Source of the DNA: Flavihumibacter sp. UBA7668 | GTDB lineage: Bacteria; Bacteroidota; Bacteroidia; Chitinophagales; Chitinophagaceae | Assembly (NCBI RefSeq): GCF_002483205.1 | Contig: NZ_DLHM01000005.1 | Coordinates: 502,817 to 566,816 of the forward strand | DNA length: 64,000 bases | Direction of reading: 5' to 3' | Shown: positions 52,302 to 61,700 of the stretch, piece after piece | How positions within the stretch are numbered: position 1 is the stretch's first letter | Layout of the letters: each line of letters starts with the position of its first letter | Translations under genes and position numbers: made by a program | Notes under the pieces: generated by a model | Databases searched by the model: none | What the model was told of the DNA's origin: nothing | What the model saw: the letters and a program-made list of their open reading frames with translations, nothing else

Positions 52302-54536
52302 GTGAACCATCTTATCCTTTTGTTGCTGCTTTTAATCACCCAACTGGCTGGATTCTCTCAAACCCGGATAAAGGGTCAGTTAAAAACTCCCAAAGGAAAA
52401 CCGGTAGCGGGAGCCAGTCTAACCATTAAAGACAGCTATGACGGTGCCACTTCCGATTCAAGCGGTACTTTTCAATTTGAAACCAGCGAATCGGGAAAAC
52501 ACCTGCTTCAGATTTCAGCCATTGGTTTTAAACCTTTGGAAGAAATGGTAGAGTTAAACGGATCTCCCATTATCCTTCGGCTTACCATGAAAGAAGCCAT
52601 GGATGAATTGAAAGCCGTGGTTGTTACAGCCGGTACCTTTGAAGCCAGTGATTCCAAACGAACAACCGTATTAAGTTCAATTGATGTGGTTACTACAGCA
52701 AGTGCAAATGGTGATGTTACCGGCGCATTAAGAACTCTGCCCGGAACCCAGCAGATTGGTGAAAAAGAAGGACTCTTTGTTCGTGGTGGATCAGGAGAAG
52801 AGGCCAGAGTGTTTATAGATGGTACCCTGGTTAATAATTTTTTCTTTTCTGCACTTCCTGATTTGGCTACCAGAGGGCGCTTTTCTCCCTTTCTTTTTAA
52901 AGGCACCGTTTTTAGTTCCGGTGGTTACTCAGCATTGTATGGGCAGGCGCTGTCCGGCGCACTTATTCTTGAAACGATTGATCTTCCAGACGAAAGTTCT
53001 GCTTCACTTGGAATTTCCACAGTGGGACTCAGTGGTGGATACCAGCACCTGAATAAAAAGAAATCGGCCAGCTGGGGTGCCAATTATGGTTATACCAACC
53101 TGTTACCTTATTTTGAATTGGTTAAGCAACGACCTGATTATTTTAAAGTGCCTGCATTTCATTATGGTGATGGCAATTTCAGAATCAAAACATCTAAAAC
53201 AGGAATCCTTAAATTTTATGGAACCTTTCAGCAAAACCAGTTGGGAATAAGAACTCCCGATATTGATTCAGCTAATCTTAAAAATGCATTCGGCTTATCC
53301 AACTATAATCTTTATGCGAATTTATCCTGGAAAGAACGGCTGGGTAAAAAATGGAAATTGTTCTTGGGAACTTCATATAGCATAAACCAGGACGATATTC
53401 AGAACCGTCTTCAGAATGCCGAAAACAAAGATCAGCTTATTGGCAGCATGCCCTATTTGGCCAAACCATTTACAGCTGATATTAAATCCAGTCTGGTACA
53501 GGTTAAATCAGTATTGGATAGAAGAATTGGTTCGGGATTGTCAGTCCTTCGTTTTGGTGGAGAATGGCTCTATTTCAAAGATGATGTCAATTTCCGCGAT
53601 ACCTTGCTGCGTAAGACAATGCAGGAAGATCAGTTTAAAGCAGCATTTGCTGAAGTTGATATTTATATTACCAATAACCTGGCAGCAAAACTGGGTAGCC
53701 GTTTCGAACATTCCTCTCTGTTAAATCGAAATAATATCGTGCCGCGTGTTTCTATGGCCTATAAAATCGGCGAAAAAGGTCAGGCATCCCTGGCGTATGG
53801 AATTTTTTACCAGAAGCCCGAACGAAACCAGTTAATTCTGAATCCAAACCTGTTATTTACAAAAGCAGCGCATTATATAGCAAATTACCAATTGATAAAC
53901 AGTTCCTATACTTTTCGGGCAGAAGCCTTTTACAAAAAATACGATGACCTGATCAAAACATTTCCCGAAATCTCCAATAAGGGGTATGGATATGCAAAAG
54001 GAATTGAATTTTTCTGGCGCGATAAAAAATCAATCAAAGGAGTGGATTACTGGGTATCTTATTCTTACCTGGATACTAAAAGGGATTATCTGAATTTTCC
54101 GGGTAGCTTACAACCTAATTTTGCTGCCAATCATACGGCTTCGCTGGTGGTAAAGAAGTTTATCACGAAATGGAAAACACAGTTCAATGGGTCTTATTCC
54201 TTTGCTACAGGCCGTCCATATTATAATATTCGCTACAATAATTCAGAAGCAAAATTTGAACTGGCTGATCAGGGTAAAACAATTCCATTTAACAACCTGA
54301 GCCTGAGTATAAATTATTTGCCTGCCATTGGAAAGACCGATGCAAAATCATTTACTGTTTGGGTTCTTTCTGTAAACAATGTGCTGAACCAGAACCAGAT
54401 TTTCAATTATAATTATTCCTATAATGGAATGATTCGCCAACCGATACGTCCGGCTGCCAATCAGTTTTTCTTCATTGGCTGTTTTATCAGTTTCGGAGTG
54501 GATCGTTCACAGGATGTAATCAATAGTAACCTTTAA
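52302..54536 (+). CDS. TonB-dependent receptor with CarboxypepD_reg domain
   Basis: The 744-aa outer-membrane protein starts with GTG and has a signal peptide (cleavage near AGFSQ), a CarboxypepD_reg-like domain (about 22-105), a plug (about 110-230, GALRTLPGTQQIGEKEGLFVRGGSGEEARVFIDGTL) and a barrel. It is shorter than SusC-type receptors and resembles siderophore or metal-type receptors in size; the ligand is unknown. It opens a seven-gene co-directional run ending with a LolA-like protein, with the next gene 12 bp downstream. Confidence 0.9.
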   Translation: MNHLILLLLLLITQLAGFSQTRIKGQLKTPKGKPVAGASLTIKDSYDGATSDSSGTFQFETSESGKHLLQISAIGFKPLEEMVELNGSPIILRLTMKEAMDELKAVVVTAGTFEASDSKRTTVLSSIDVVTTASANGDVTGALRTLPGTQQIGEKEGLFVRGGSGEEARVFIDGTLVNNFFFSALPDLATRGRFSPFLFKGTVFSSGGYSALYGQALSGALILETIDLPDESSASLGISTVGLSGGYQHLNKKKSASWGANYGYTNLLPYFELVKQRPDYFKVPAFHYGDGNFRIKTSKTGILKFYGTFQQNQLGIRTPDIDSANLKNAFGLSNYNLYANLSWKERLGKKWKLFLGTSYSINQDDIQNRLQNAENKDQLIGSMPYLAKPFTADIKSSLVQVKSVLDRRIGSGLSVLRFGGEWLYFKDDVNFRDTLLRKTMQEDQFKAAFAEVDIYITNNLAAKLGSRFEHSSLLNRNNIVPRVSMAYKIGEKGQASLAYGIFYQKPERNQLILNPNLLFTKAAHYIANYQLINSSYTFRAEAFYKKYDDLIKTFPEISNKGYGYAKGIEFFWRDKKSIKGVDYWVSYSYLDTKRDYLNFPGSLQPNFAANHTASLVVKKFITKWKTQFNGSYSFATGRPYYNIRYNNSEAKFELADQGKTIPFNNLSLSINYLPAIGKTDAKSFTVWVLSVNNVLNQNQIFNYNYSYNGMIRQPIRPAANQFFFIGCFISFGVDRSQDVINSNL

Positions 54537-54548
54537 ATTGTAACTGAT

Positions 54549-55190
54549 ATGAAAAAAAGTGTATTCTTACTTATGTTGATGATTGGCAGTTTTTCTCTGC
54601 TTGCGCAATCTGATAAATACCAGAAAGCCATGCAACAACGAATTGGAGAAATGGAAACAGCTGTGCAAAACGGTGGAATGCCGTCACTGGCAAATTCCTT
54701 CGAGCGCATAGCGGAGGCGGAAAAAACCCAGTGGCTACCCTATTATTATGCGGCTTATTGCCAGATAATGTCGGCCCTGCTGGAACAGGATAAAACAAAA
54801 GTGGATCAGCTGGCTGACAAAGCAGAATCACTTAATAAAAAAGCAGAAGAACTGGCTGGGGGTGCCAATAGTGAAATAAATGTGATTTACAGTATGATTG
54901 CAACGGCTCATCTAACCGTTGATCCCGCTGCGCGCTGGATGCAATATGGCCAAACCTCTTCCACCTACCTGGAGAAAGCAAAACAATTGGACCCTTCCAA
55001 TCCGCGACCTCTTTACCTGGAGGGGCAATCAAAATTCTATACGCCTGAACAATTTGGTGGTGGCAAGGCTGCCGCTGCAGCAGTTCTTGAAAAATCATTG
55101 GTCTTGTTTGATCAATTCAAGCCGGCCTCTGAATTACATCCTACCTGGGGAAAAGCGGCAGCCCAATATTTCTTAGCACAATGTAAATAA
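54549..55190 (+). CDS. Periplasmic TPR-like protein
   Basis: The 213-aa product has a signal peptide (cleavage near SLLAQ) and a helical, Ala-rich body. Segments such as WLPYYYAAYCQIMSALL, SSTYLEKAKQLDPSNPRPLYLEGQSKF and HPTWGKAAAQYFLAQCK look like tetratricopeptide-type repeats. It probably binds a partner in the periplasm. It lies 12 bp after the receptor gene and 1 bp before the next gene, so it is part of the same operon. Confidence 0.65.
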   Translation: MKKSVFLLMLMIGSFSLLAQSDKYQKAMQQRIGEMETAVQNGGMPSLANSFERIAEAEKTQWLPYYYAAYCQIMSALLEQDKTKVDQLADKAESLNKKAEELAGGANSEINVIYSMIATAHLTVDPAARWMQYGQTSSTYLEKAKQLDPSNPRPLYLEGQSKFYTPEQFGGGKAAAAAVLEKSLVLFDQFKPASELHPTWGKAAAQYFLAQCK

Positions 55191-55191
55191 A

Positions 55192-55800
55192 ATGGAAATG
55201 ACTGATACCAACAGTTCCAATATGAGTAGTGCTGAAAGTCTTGCGCTGATTGAATCTATGATTAATAAAGCCAAGAACAAGTTCAGTGAAAATGGACACC
55301 TGTATCTTTTGTGGGGATGGGTAGTGTTTATTTGTAGCCTTGTACAGTATCTGGGGATGCGTTTTACCAGCTATGAAAATGTTCATTTCATCTGGATGCT
55401 TACCTGGGTAGCTGTGGTTTACATGGTATTTTACCTGATTAAGTACAAAAAGCAACAGAAAGTTGTGACCTATACAGATGAACTATTAAGCGCTATCTGG
55501 ATTGCATTCAGCATTACCATGTGTATAACGGGAATTATAATCGGAAAGACACAGGGTGCCGAATTTTATAAGCTACTCAATCCCATTTATCTGACCATCT
55601 ATGGTGTTCCAACTTATGTGTCTGGCGTGGTATTGAAATTCAAACCGCTTAAAATCGGAGCACTTCTTTGCTGGGGGATGGCCATTTTGTCTACATTTAT
55701 CCCGGTACAGGACCATTTATTATTAATCGCATTGGCAATGGTGGTGGCATGGATTATACCCGGCTATCTATTAAAACAACGGTATGAGAAACAGCAATAG
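55192..55800 (+). CDS. Integral membrane protein of unknown function
   Basis: This 202-aa protein has a short soluble N-terminus (about 1-40) and about five hydrophobic segments in the rest, with the pattern LYLLWGWVVFICSLVQYLGM near residue 40. It begins 1 bp after the TPR-like gene's stop, so translation is probably coupled. No enzymatic motif is seen. Similar membrane proteins often sit next to small winged-helix regulators in Bacteroidota, as here. Confidence 0.7.
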   Translation: MEMTDTNSSNMSSAESLALIESMINKAKNKFSENGHLYLLWGWVVFICSLVQYLGMRFTSYENVHFIWMLTWVAVVYMVFYLIKYKKQQKVVTYTDELLSAIWIAFSITMCITGIIIGKTQGAEFYKLLNPIYLTIYGVPTYVSGVVLKFKPLKIGALLCWGMAILSTFIPVQDHLLLIALAMVVAWIIPGYLLKQRYEKQQ

Positions 55801-55829
55801 AAATACAATCAGGAAGGAAAATAACGATC

Positions 55830-56120
55830 ATGTTTAAAGATCTGGATCCCATATTACATACACCACTGCGTCTTGCAGTGGTGTCATTGTTGATCAGCGT
55901 GAAGGAAGCGGAGTTCACCTTTATAAAAGAAAAAACCAATTCAACGGCCGGAAACCTGAGTGTTCAGATCAATAAACTGAAAGACGCCGGTTATATAGAT
56001 GTTCTTAAACAATTCAAGGATAATTATCCGCAAACGGTCTGTAAAATAACACCTGTGGGCATCCGGGCCTTTGAAATTTATGTACAAAACTTACAGACCT
56101 ATCTCAATACAGGCAATTAA
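55830..56120 (+). CDS. Small winged-helix transcriptional regulator
   Basis: The 96-aa protein fits the winged-helix DNA-binding family related to MarR/ArsR-type regulators (HTH_34-like). It shows DPILHTPLRLAVVSLLISV, a recognition-helix region STAGNLSVQINKLKDAGYI and the wing FKDNYPQTVCKITPVG. No ligand-binding domain is present. Its position between the membrane protein and the ABC transporter genes suggests that it regulates this operon. Confidence 0.85.
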   Translation: MFKDLDPILHTPLRLAVVSLLISVKEAEFTFIKEKTNSTAGNLSVQINKLKDAGYIDVLKQFKDNYPQTVCKITPVGIRAFEIYVQNLQTYLNTGN

Positions 56121-56191
56121 CAAAAAATAACACCACGGTTGCCAACAAAATGATACTGCAGCTGTTAGTAGCTTGAACTAATCTGGCCAGT

Positions 56192-57124
56192 ATGGAGCCC
56201 CTTATTGATGTGAAACACCTGGTTAAAAACTTTGGTGATTTGGTGGCCGTCGATGATCTTTCTTTTTCTGTTTTTCAGGGAGATGTGTATGGCTTTCTGG
56301 GGCAAAATGGAGCAGGTAAATCGACCACCCTGCGAATGATACTTTCTCTTATTTTACCCAGTTCTGGAACTATCCGGCTTTTTGGTCAGGAGCTTTCCAC
56401 CAATCGGAAATCAGTATTGAAAAGAGTAGGTGCAGTAATTGAACGCCCTGATCTGTACAAATACCTCAGTGCAATAGAGAATCTGTCCATTTTTGCCCGG
56501 ATGAGTGGCCGGAAAGCTACAAGCCGGCAGTTGATAGAGCAACTGGAAATGGTTGGTTTGGCAGATCGCGCAAAAAGTAAAGTTGCCACCTATAGTCAGG
56601 GTATGAAACAGCGATTAGGGATTGCAGTTGCACTGGTGCATAATCCTGATCTTGTTATTCTTGATGAACCTACAAACGGCCTCGATCCGCAGGGGATTGC
56701 TGATATGCGTAACCTGATCCTTCACCTCAGTAAAGACCTTCATAAAACAGTTGTTGTTTCATCCCATCTGCTCAATGAAATTGAGCAGATAGCCTCCCGA
56801 ATGATTATTCTTGACAAGGGGAAAAAAATGGTCGAAGGAACAGTTGCTGATTTTTTTCAACCTGCAAAGAACAAAGTGCACCTGGTGGTATCCGATCCTC
56901 AAAAAGCAAAATTGATGCTGGCACAGACGCCCTGGTTACTGGAGGCTGAACAATTGAAACAGGAACTGGTCTTGTCTCTTCCTCCGGATCAGGTTCCTGC
57001 TTTGAACAGATTCCTCGTACAGCAGGAGATTGATATTCTGTCTATTCGTTCTGTTAATTCACTGGAAGATTATTTTTTATCCTTAACCTCCGAGAATCAA
57101 CATGTGGCCACTTTTACAAATTGA
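56192..57124 (+). CDS. ABC transporter ATP-binding protein
   Basis: The 310-aa ATPase has Walker A GQNGAGKST, signature YSQGMKQRLG, Walker B DLVILDEPTNGLDP and an H-loop in VVSSHLLNEIEQ, followed by a C-terminal extension seen in the CcmA/NatA-type branch. It would power the permease whose gene overlaps its 3' end by 23 bp. The LolA-like protein and TonB receptor of the same run suggest an envelope role. Confidence 0.95.
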   Translation: MEPLIDVKHLVKNFGDLVAVDDLSFSVFQGDVYGFLGQNGAGKSTTLRMILSLILPSSGTIRLFGQELSTNRKSVLKRVGAVIERPDLYKYLSAIENLSIFARMSGRKATSRQLIEQLEMVGLADRAKSKVATYSQGMKQRLGIAVALVHNPDLVILDEPTNGLDPQGIADMRNLILHLSKDLHKTVVVSSHLLNEIEQIASRMIILDKGKKMVEGTVADFFQPAKNKVHLVVSDPQKAKLMLAQTPWLLEAEQLKQELVLSLPPDQVPALNRFLVQQEIDILSIRSVNSLEDYFLSLTSENQHVATFTN

Positions 57125-57941
57125 GCTGTTTAAAATATTCAAACGCTCCCGAACCTATATCAGTTTTGCAGCTATCGGTGCCATTGTTGCGCTCATCTTA
57201 CTGGCATTTTATGCAGATGGAAATAATTATATGGCATTCGGAATGCAATCCCTCACACAAAGTTTCGATATACAGGGCAAGGTGTTGAATGGTTATCTGA
57301 TTTGCTTCATAATTCTTCAAACGCTGCTGATTCATGTCCCCTTGCTGATTGCTCTTGTTGCTGGTGATCAGGTTGCCGGTGAAGCAAATATGGGCACACT
57401 TCGATTATTGATTACCAAACCGGTTAGCAGGACCCGTTTATTGTTGGCAAAATTCATTGCCTCCACGTTGTATACCATTTTATTGTTACTCTGGATGGCT
57501 TTATTGGCACTGGTAGTTTCTGTTTGGATTTTTGGTACCGGAGATCTGATGATTCTTAAGAGCACAGAGGTGGTAATTCTTGAAAATACAGATGTGCTTT
57601 GGCGTTATTTTGCTGCTTTCGGATTTGCGGCCATTGCCATGACAACCGTAGCTGCTCTTGCTTTTTTTCTATCTGTGTTTGCGGAAAATTCGATTGGTCC
57701 AATCGTAACCACCATGAGTGTAATAATTGTATTTACTATTTTAAGCACCATGGATATTCCCATATTTAATACCATCAAGCCTTTTTTGTTTACAACTCAT
57801 ATGATTGGGTGGAAGGGCTTTTTTGATGCCCCTGTTTCCTGGAGTCCTGTTCTGCAGTCTGCAGGCATCCTGCTTCTGCATATTGCAGGCTTTCTGGTGG
57901 CAACCATTTGGGTATTCCGTAAAAAAGATATTTTGTCCTGA
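57102..57941 (+). CDS. ABC-2 type transporter permease
   Basis: The 279-aa protein has six hydrophobic segments in the ABC-2 permease pattern, with the conserved cytoplasmic block GDQVAGEANMGTLRLLITKPVSRTRLLLAKFIAS between helices 2 and 3. It starts inside the ATPase gene and ends 1 bp before the LolA-like gene. The transported substrate is unknown. Confidence 0.92.
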   Translation: MWPLLQIELFKIFKRSRTYISFAAIGAIVALILLAFYADGNNYMAFGMQSLTQSFDIQGKVLNGYLICFIILQTLLIHVPLLIALVAGDQVAGEANMGTLRLLITKPVSRTRLLLAKFIASTLYTILLLLWMALLALVVSVWIFGTGDLMILKSTEVVILENTDVLWRYFAAFGFAAIAMTTVAALAFFLSVFAENSIGPIVTTMSVIIVFTILSTMDIPIFNTIKPFLFTTHMIGWKGFFDAPVSWSPVLQSAGILLLHIAGFLVATIWVFRKKDILS

Positions 57942-57942
57942 T

Positions 57943-58632
57943 ATGAAACGTATTTCAATCTTCTTTTCCCTTCTTTTCCTGGCTTTTTCTTCACCGGCAC
58001 AGGATGCCCAAAACCTATTGAATGCAGTTAAAAAAAAGCTGGAAGCTGTAAAGGATTATAGCGGAGATGCCACCCTTTCAGTGGATGTCAGTTTTATGAA
58101 AGTTCCCGATTCAAAAGTCAAAGTTTACTTCCGTCAGCCTGATTTATTTAAAATAATTAAGCCGGATGGAATCTCGATTTTACCAAAAGGTGGCATGAAT
58201 GTAAGCCTGAACTCCCTTATTTCAGGGAAGGAGTTCACGGCAGTGCCCGGGGGATATACTTCGGTGAATGGACGAAAATTGGCGATCATTAAATTACTTC
58301 CGCTTGCTGATAACAGTGATGTCGTATTAACCACACTTTTAGTGGAGGAAAAATCAGCCCTCGTTTGGAAAGCTACTACCACAACCAGAGAAAATGGCAC
58401 CTATGAATCTAACATGGAATACGGTCGCTTTTCTCAATGGGGACTGCCGGATAAAATCCTTTTCGTGTTCAATACCAGTACATTTAAGCTGCCCAAAGGA
58501 GTAACGATGGAGTACGAGGGCAGTAAAAATACGAATGCCACTAAACCAACGGGTGATGGGAAAGGGCGGGTTAGTCTGTTTTATTCATCCTACTCCATTA
58601 ATAAAGGATTGGCACCTGGCTTATTTAAGTAG
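57943..58632 (+). CDS. LolA-like outer-membrane lipoprotein carrier family protein
   Basis: The 229-aa product has a signal peptide (cleavage near SSPAQ) and a mature domain of the LolA/RseB-like half-barrel kind: NAVKKKLEAVKDYSGDATLSVDVSFMKVPDSKVKVYFRQPDLFKI near the start and repeated strands after it. It probably carries a lipid or lipoprotein through the periplasm. ATG 57943 is chosen because the signal peptide starts there and it follows the permease stop by 1 bp; the longer in-frame extension overlaps the permease gene. It is a plausible partner of the ABC transporter just upstream. Confidence 0.75.
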   Translation: MKRISIFFSLLFLAFSSPAQDAQNLLNAVKKKLEAVKDYSGDATLSVDVSFMKVPDSKVKVYFRQPDLFKIIKPDGISILPKGGMNVSLNSLISGKEFTAVPGGYTSVNGRKLAIIKLLPLADNSDVVLTTLLVEEKSALVWKATTTTRENGTYESNMEYGRFSQWGLPDKILFVFNTSTFKLPKGVTMEYEGSKNTNATKPTGDGKGRVSLFYSSYSINKGLAPGLFK

Positions 58633-58722
58633 TATTTTAAAAATTAGGGGTTTACCATTATTTTGGTTGTAGAAAAAATATAATCCATAATTGGTCGTTC
58701 TTAAGGTATCCAACCCTTGATT

Positions 58723-61700
58723 ATGACCACCTTATACCGTAGAATCAGCCTGTTTTGCCTGTTTTGGCTGATGGCCTCAAATGCACTCCATGCGCAGGAT
58801 CCTGCAGTTCGTTCCATAGTTGTGGGAGTAGGTAGATCCAACTGCACCAGCGGAACCTTAGGTATGGCATATATGGAATTTAAAGAGCAGACTAACCTGC
58901 TTCGAAAATTCCCGGGTACAGAATGTGTTCCCTCTCTAAGTTCTCCCGGTTATTCTTCCAGTGGAGCCCTGGTGGATTTTAATCCCAAGGATAATTTGAT
59001 TTATTATTTCCGATGGTCAGGAGGAAGAACCTATGTCTGGAGATGGGCTCCCGGTACTTGTCCAACTTCCAGTCTGGCTCCTATCAGGGTTTTCAATAGT
59101 ATACTTACGGCAGCTTTTGATGCAGATGGCTATGCATGGATGGTGAATATGAATTCAACCGGGTCTTCTCCCGTTACCTATGATCTCTCCTTACAACGAA
59201 TTGATTTTACCACGGGTGCAATCGGTGCTGCAGTTCCGGTAAGCCTGCCCGGAGGTGTAAATATTTATACCCAGAATGGAGATTTTGCCATTACTCCGGC
59301 TGGTCAGTTTTACTTTGCATTTGATAACAAACTGATGACGATGAATTACCGTGATTACGGTTTGTCTCCCATCAATGCTACTTATATTGACACCATTCGA
59401 TTACCGGTATTTGGGGCAAACCTGGTGGGTTTATCCTATGCAGGTGGTCAATTTGTAGGTTCTTTCCGTAGATCAGCCTCGCCTTCAAATTGTATTCACA
59501 GCCGCCTGGATATGTTAACAGGCGACCGGTTTAACCTGGCTGCCAGTTCCACCTACAGCTCCTATGATAATTCAAGTATAACATCAGGAATCGGCTCCGC
59601 CAAAAGACTGGTTTCTTTAACCCCAACCGGAACACCGGATGAATATGATGTAGTCTATGATTTACATATAAAGAATTTTGGAAATTATCCCATTTCCAAC
59701 CTGCAGGTCTTTGATACACTCTCACATATCAACGGAGCTGCCAATGTTGTCAGCGCTTCGGCAAGTCTGGTTGCTAATCCGGCCGGAGTTAGTTTGAACA
59801 GTGCATACAATGGCACCACCAATACCAGTTTATTAGCCAATTCGCAAACACTGAAAAATTTCCCGGTTAGTGAAAATAATTTTACCATAAGAATTACGGT
59901 TCGTCTCAGGAATATAGAGCGTGGAAGAATCTACAATAACTCAGCAACCGTTACCGGAACCGGGTTTGGAAGTACCACATCAGGATATGGCGTAAACCTT
60001 CGGGATGTTTCAACGGATGGCTCTAATCCTGACCTGAATCTGAATGGCAAACCCGACGATGACGGTGAGTCGGCACCTACCCCTTTTGTGGTAATAGTTG
60101 CAGGGGAAGCCCCTCCCTGTCCGGCTATTAATAATGTCTTATACTCGCAGGATTTTGGAAGCGGCACGGGTTCAACCACTACCATGCCCACAAATACGAG
60201 TACGCAATATACCGGTTCAACAACCAGTCCGATTGCGAATGAACGGTATATGATCACCAACAATCCGGCAAATGGTAACAGCCAATACTGGAACTCCATG
60301 CCAGATCATACCGGTAATAGCAATGGCCGAATGTTGGTGGTTAATGCAGATGTGCAACAGAATGTAATCTTCAGTACAACCGTTAATAACCTCTGTTCCA
60401 ATCTAAAATATTCACTCAATGTTTGGGTGGCAAATATCAGTAACAACAGCCAGCGGAATTTTTGTGCAGCCGTAGGTGGATTCAAATCGCCCCGTTTATT
60501 ATTCCGGGCACGTGATGCAGCCACTGGCCTTGTACTTACCTATCTGAACACACCTGAAATTACAGGCAGTGCCTGGGAACGCCATGGTATCCGTTTTGTT
60601 TTGCCCAATGGGTATTCTTCCATTATTCTGGAAGTAATCAATCAGGGGGAAGGCGGTTGTGGAAATGACCTGGCAATTGATGATATTGAATTTGGACTTT
60701 GTGATGCAGAACCTGTTGTGAATACTACTGCTGTCAGTGCCGGTTGTACCGGTGGTGAAGCAACCTTCTCTGCTACCCTGAATGATCCAACCATAATCGA
60801 TGGTACGGTTCAATACCAATGGCAGGCTAGTTCGGATAGTATTACCTGGACAAATATCTCCGGAGCTACCAATTCAACCTATACCATTGCTTCCATGAAT
60901 GCTTCTCACCAGCGGTTTTACCGGGTACTGGTGGCTTCCGGTGGCAATATCAATAATGCGCAGTGCCGGTATGCTTCTCCAGGTTTTTATCTTCCCTTAA
61001 AAACACCAAGCACTGTTGCACCTGCCGGTATCCGGGTAAACAGAACTCAGGTCTGTCCGGGTAGTCCGCTGCAACTCACAGCCTATGGTGGAAATTTTGG
61101 AACCAATGCCCGATATGTATGGTATAGAAGTTCCTGTGGTACCGGTGTACCAATCGGAACCGGACCAACAATCACCGTTTCTCCAACAGTAAATACCCGT
61201 TATTATGTGCGGATCGAAGGTGATTGTAATACTACTACCTGCAGAAACCGGCTTATTACGGTTGGTTGTGATATTGATGATGATGATGATGGAATCCCTG
61301 ATCTTGTCGAAAATAACGGCCTTGATTCAGACCTTGATTCTGATAGTGATGGCGTGCAGGATTATCGCGATCCGGGAAGTCCGGGTTTTACAGACTCCAA
61401 CAACGATGGAATACATGATGGATATGATTTTGATCTGGATGGTATAATCAATTCGCTGGATCCGGACAGTGATAATGATGGTATTGCAGATGTAGTGGAA
61501 GCAGGAGGTGTGGATGCCAATGGAGATGGTATCATCGATAATTTTACGGATCCGGATGGAGACGGATTGTCTCAAAATGTAGATGCATCCTCCACTGGTG
61601 CAGCCGGCTCAGGATCTGGTTTGGGATTACCTGATCTCGATGGTGATGGTATTCCCAATATGTTTGATCTGGATAGTGATAGCGACGGTATTTACGATGT

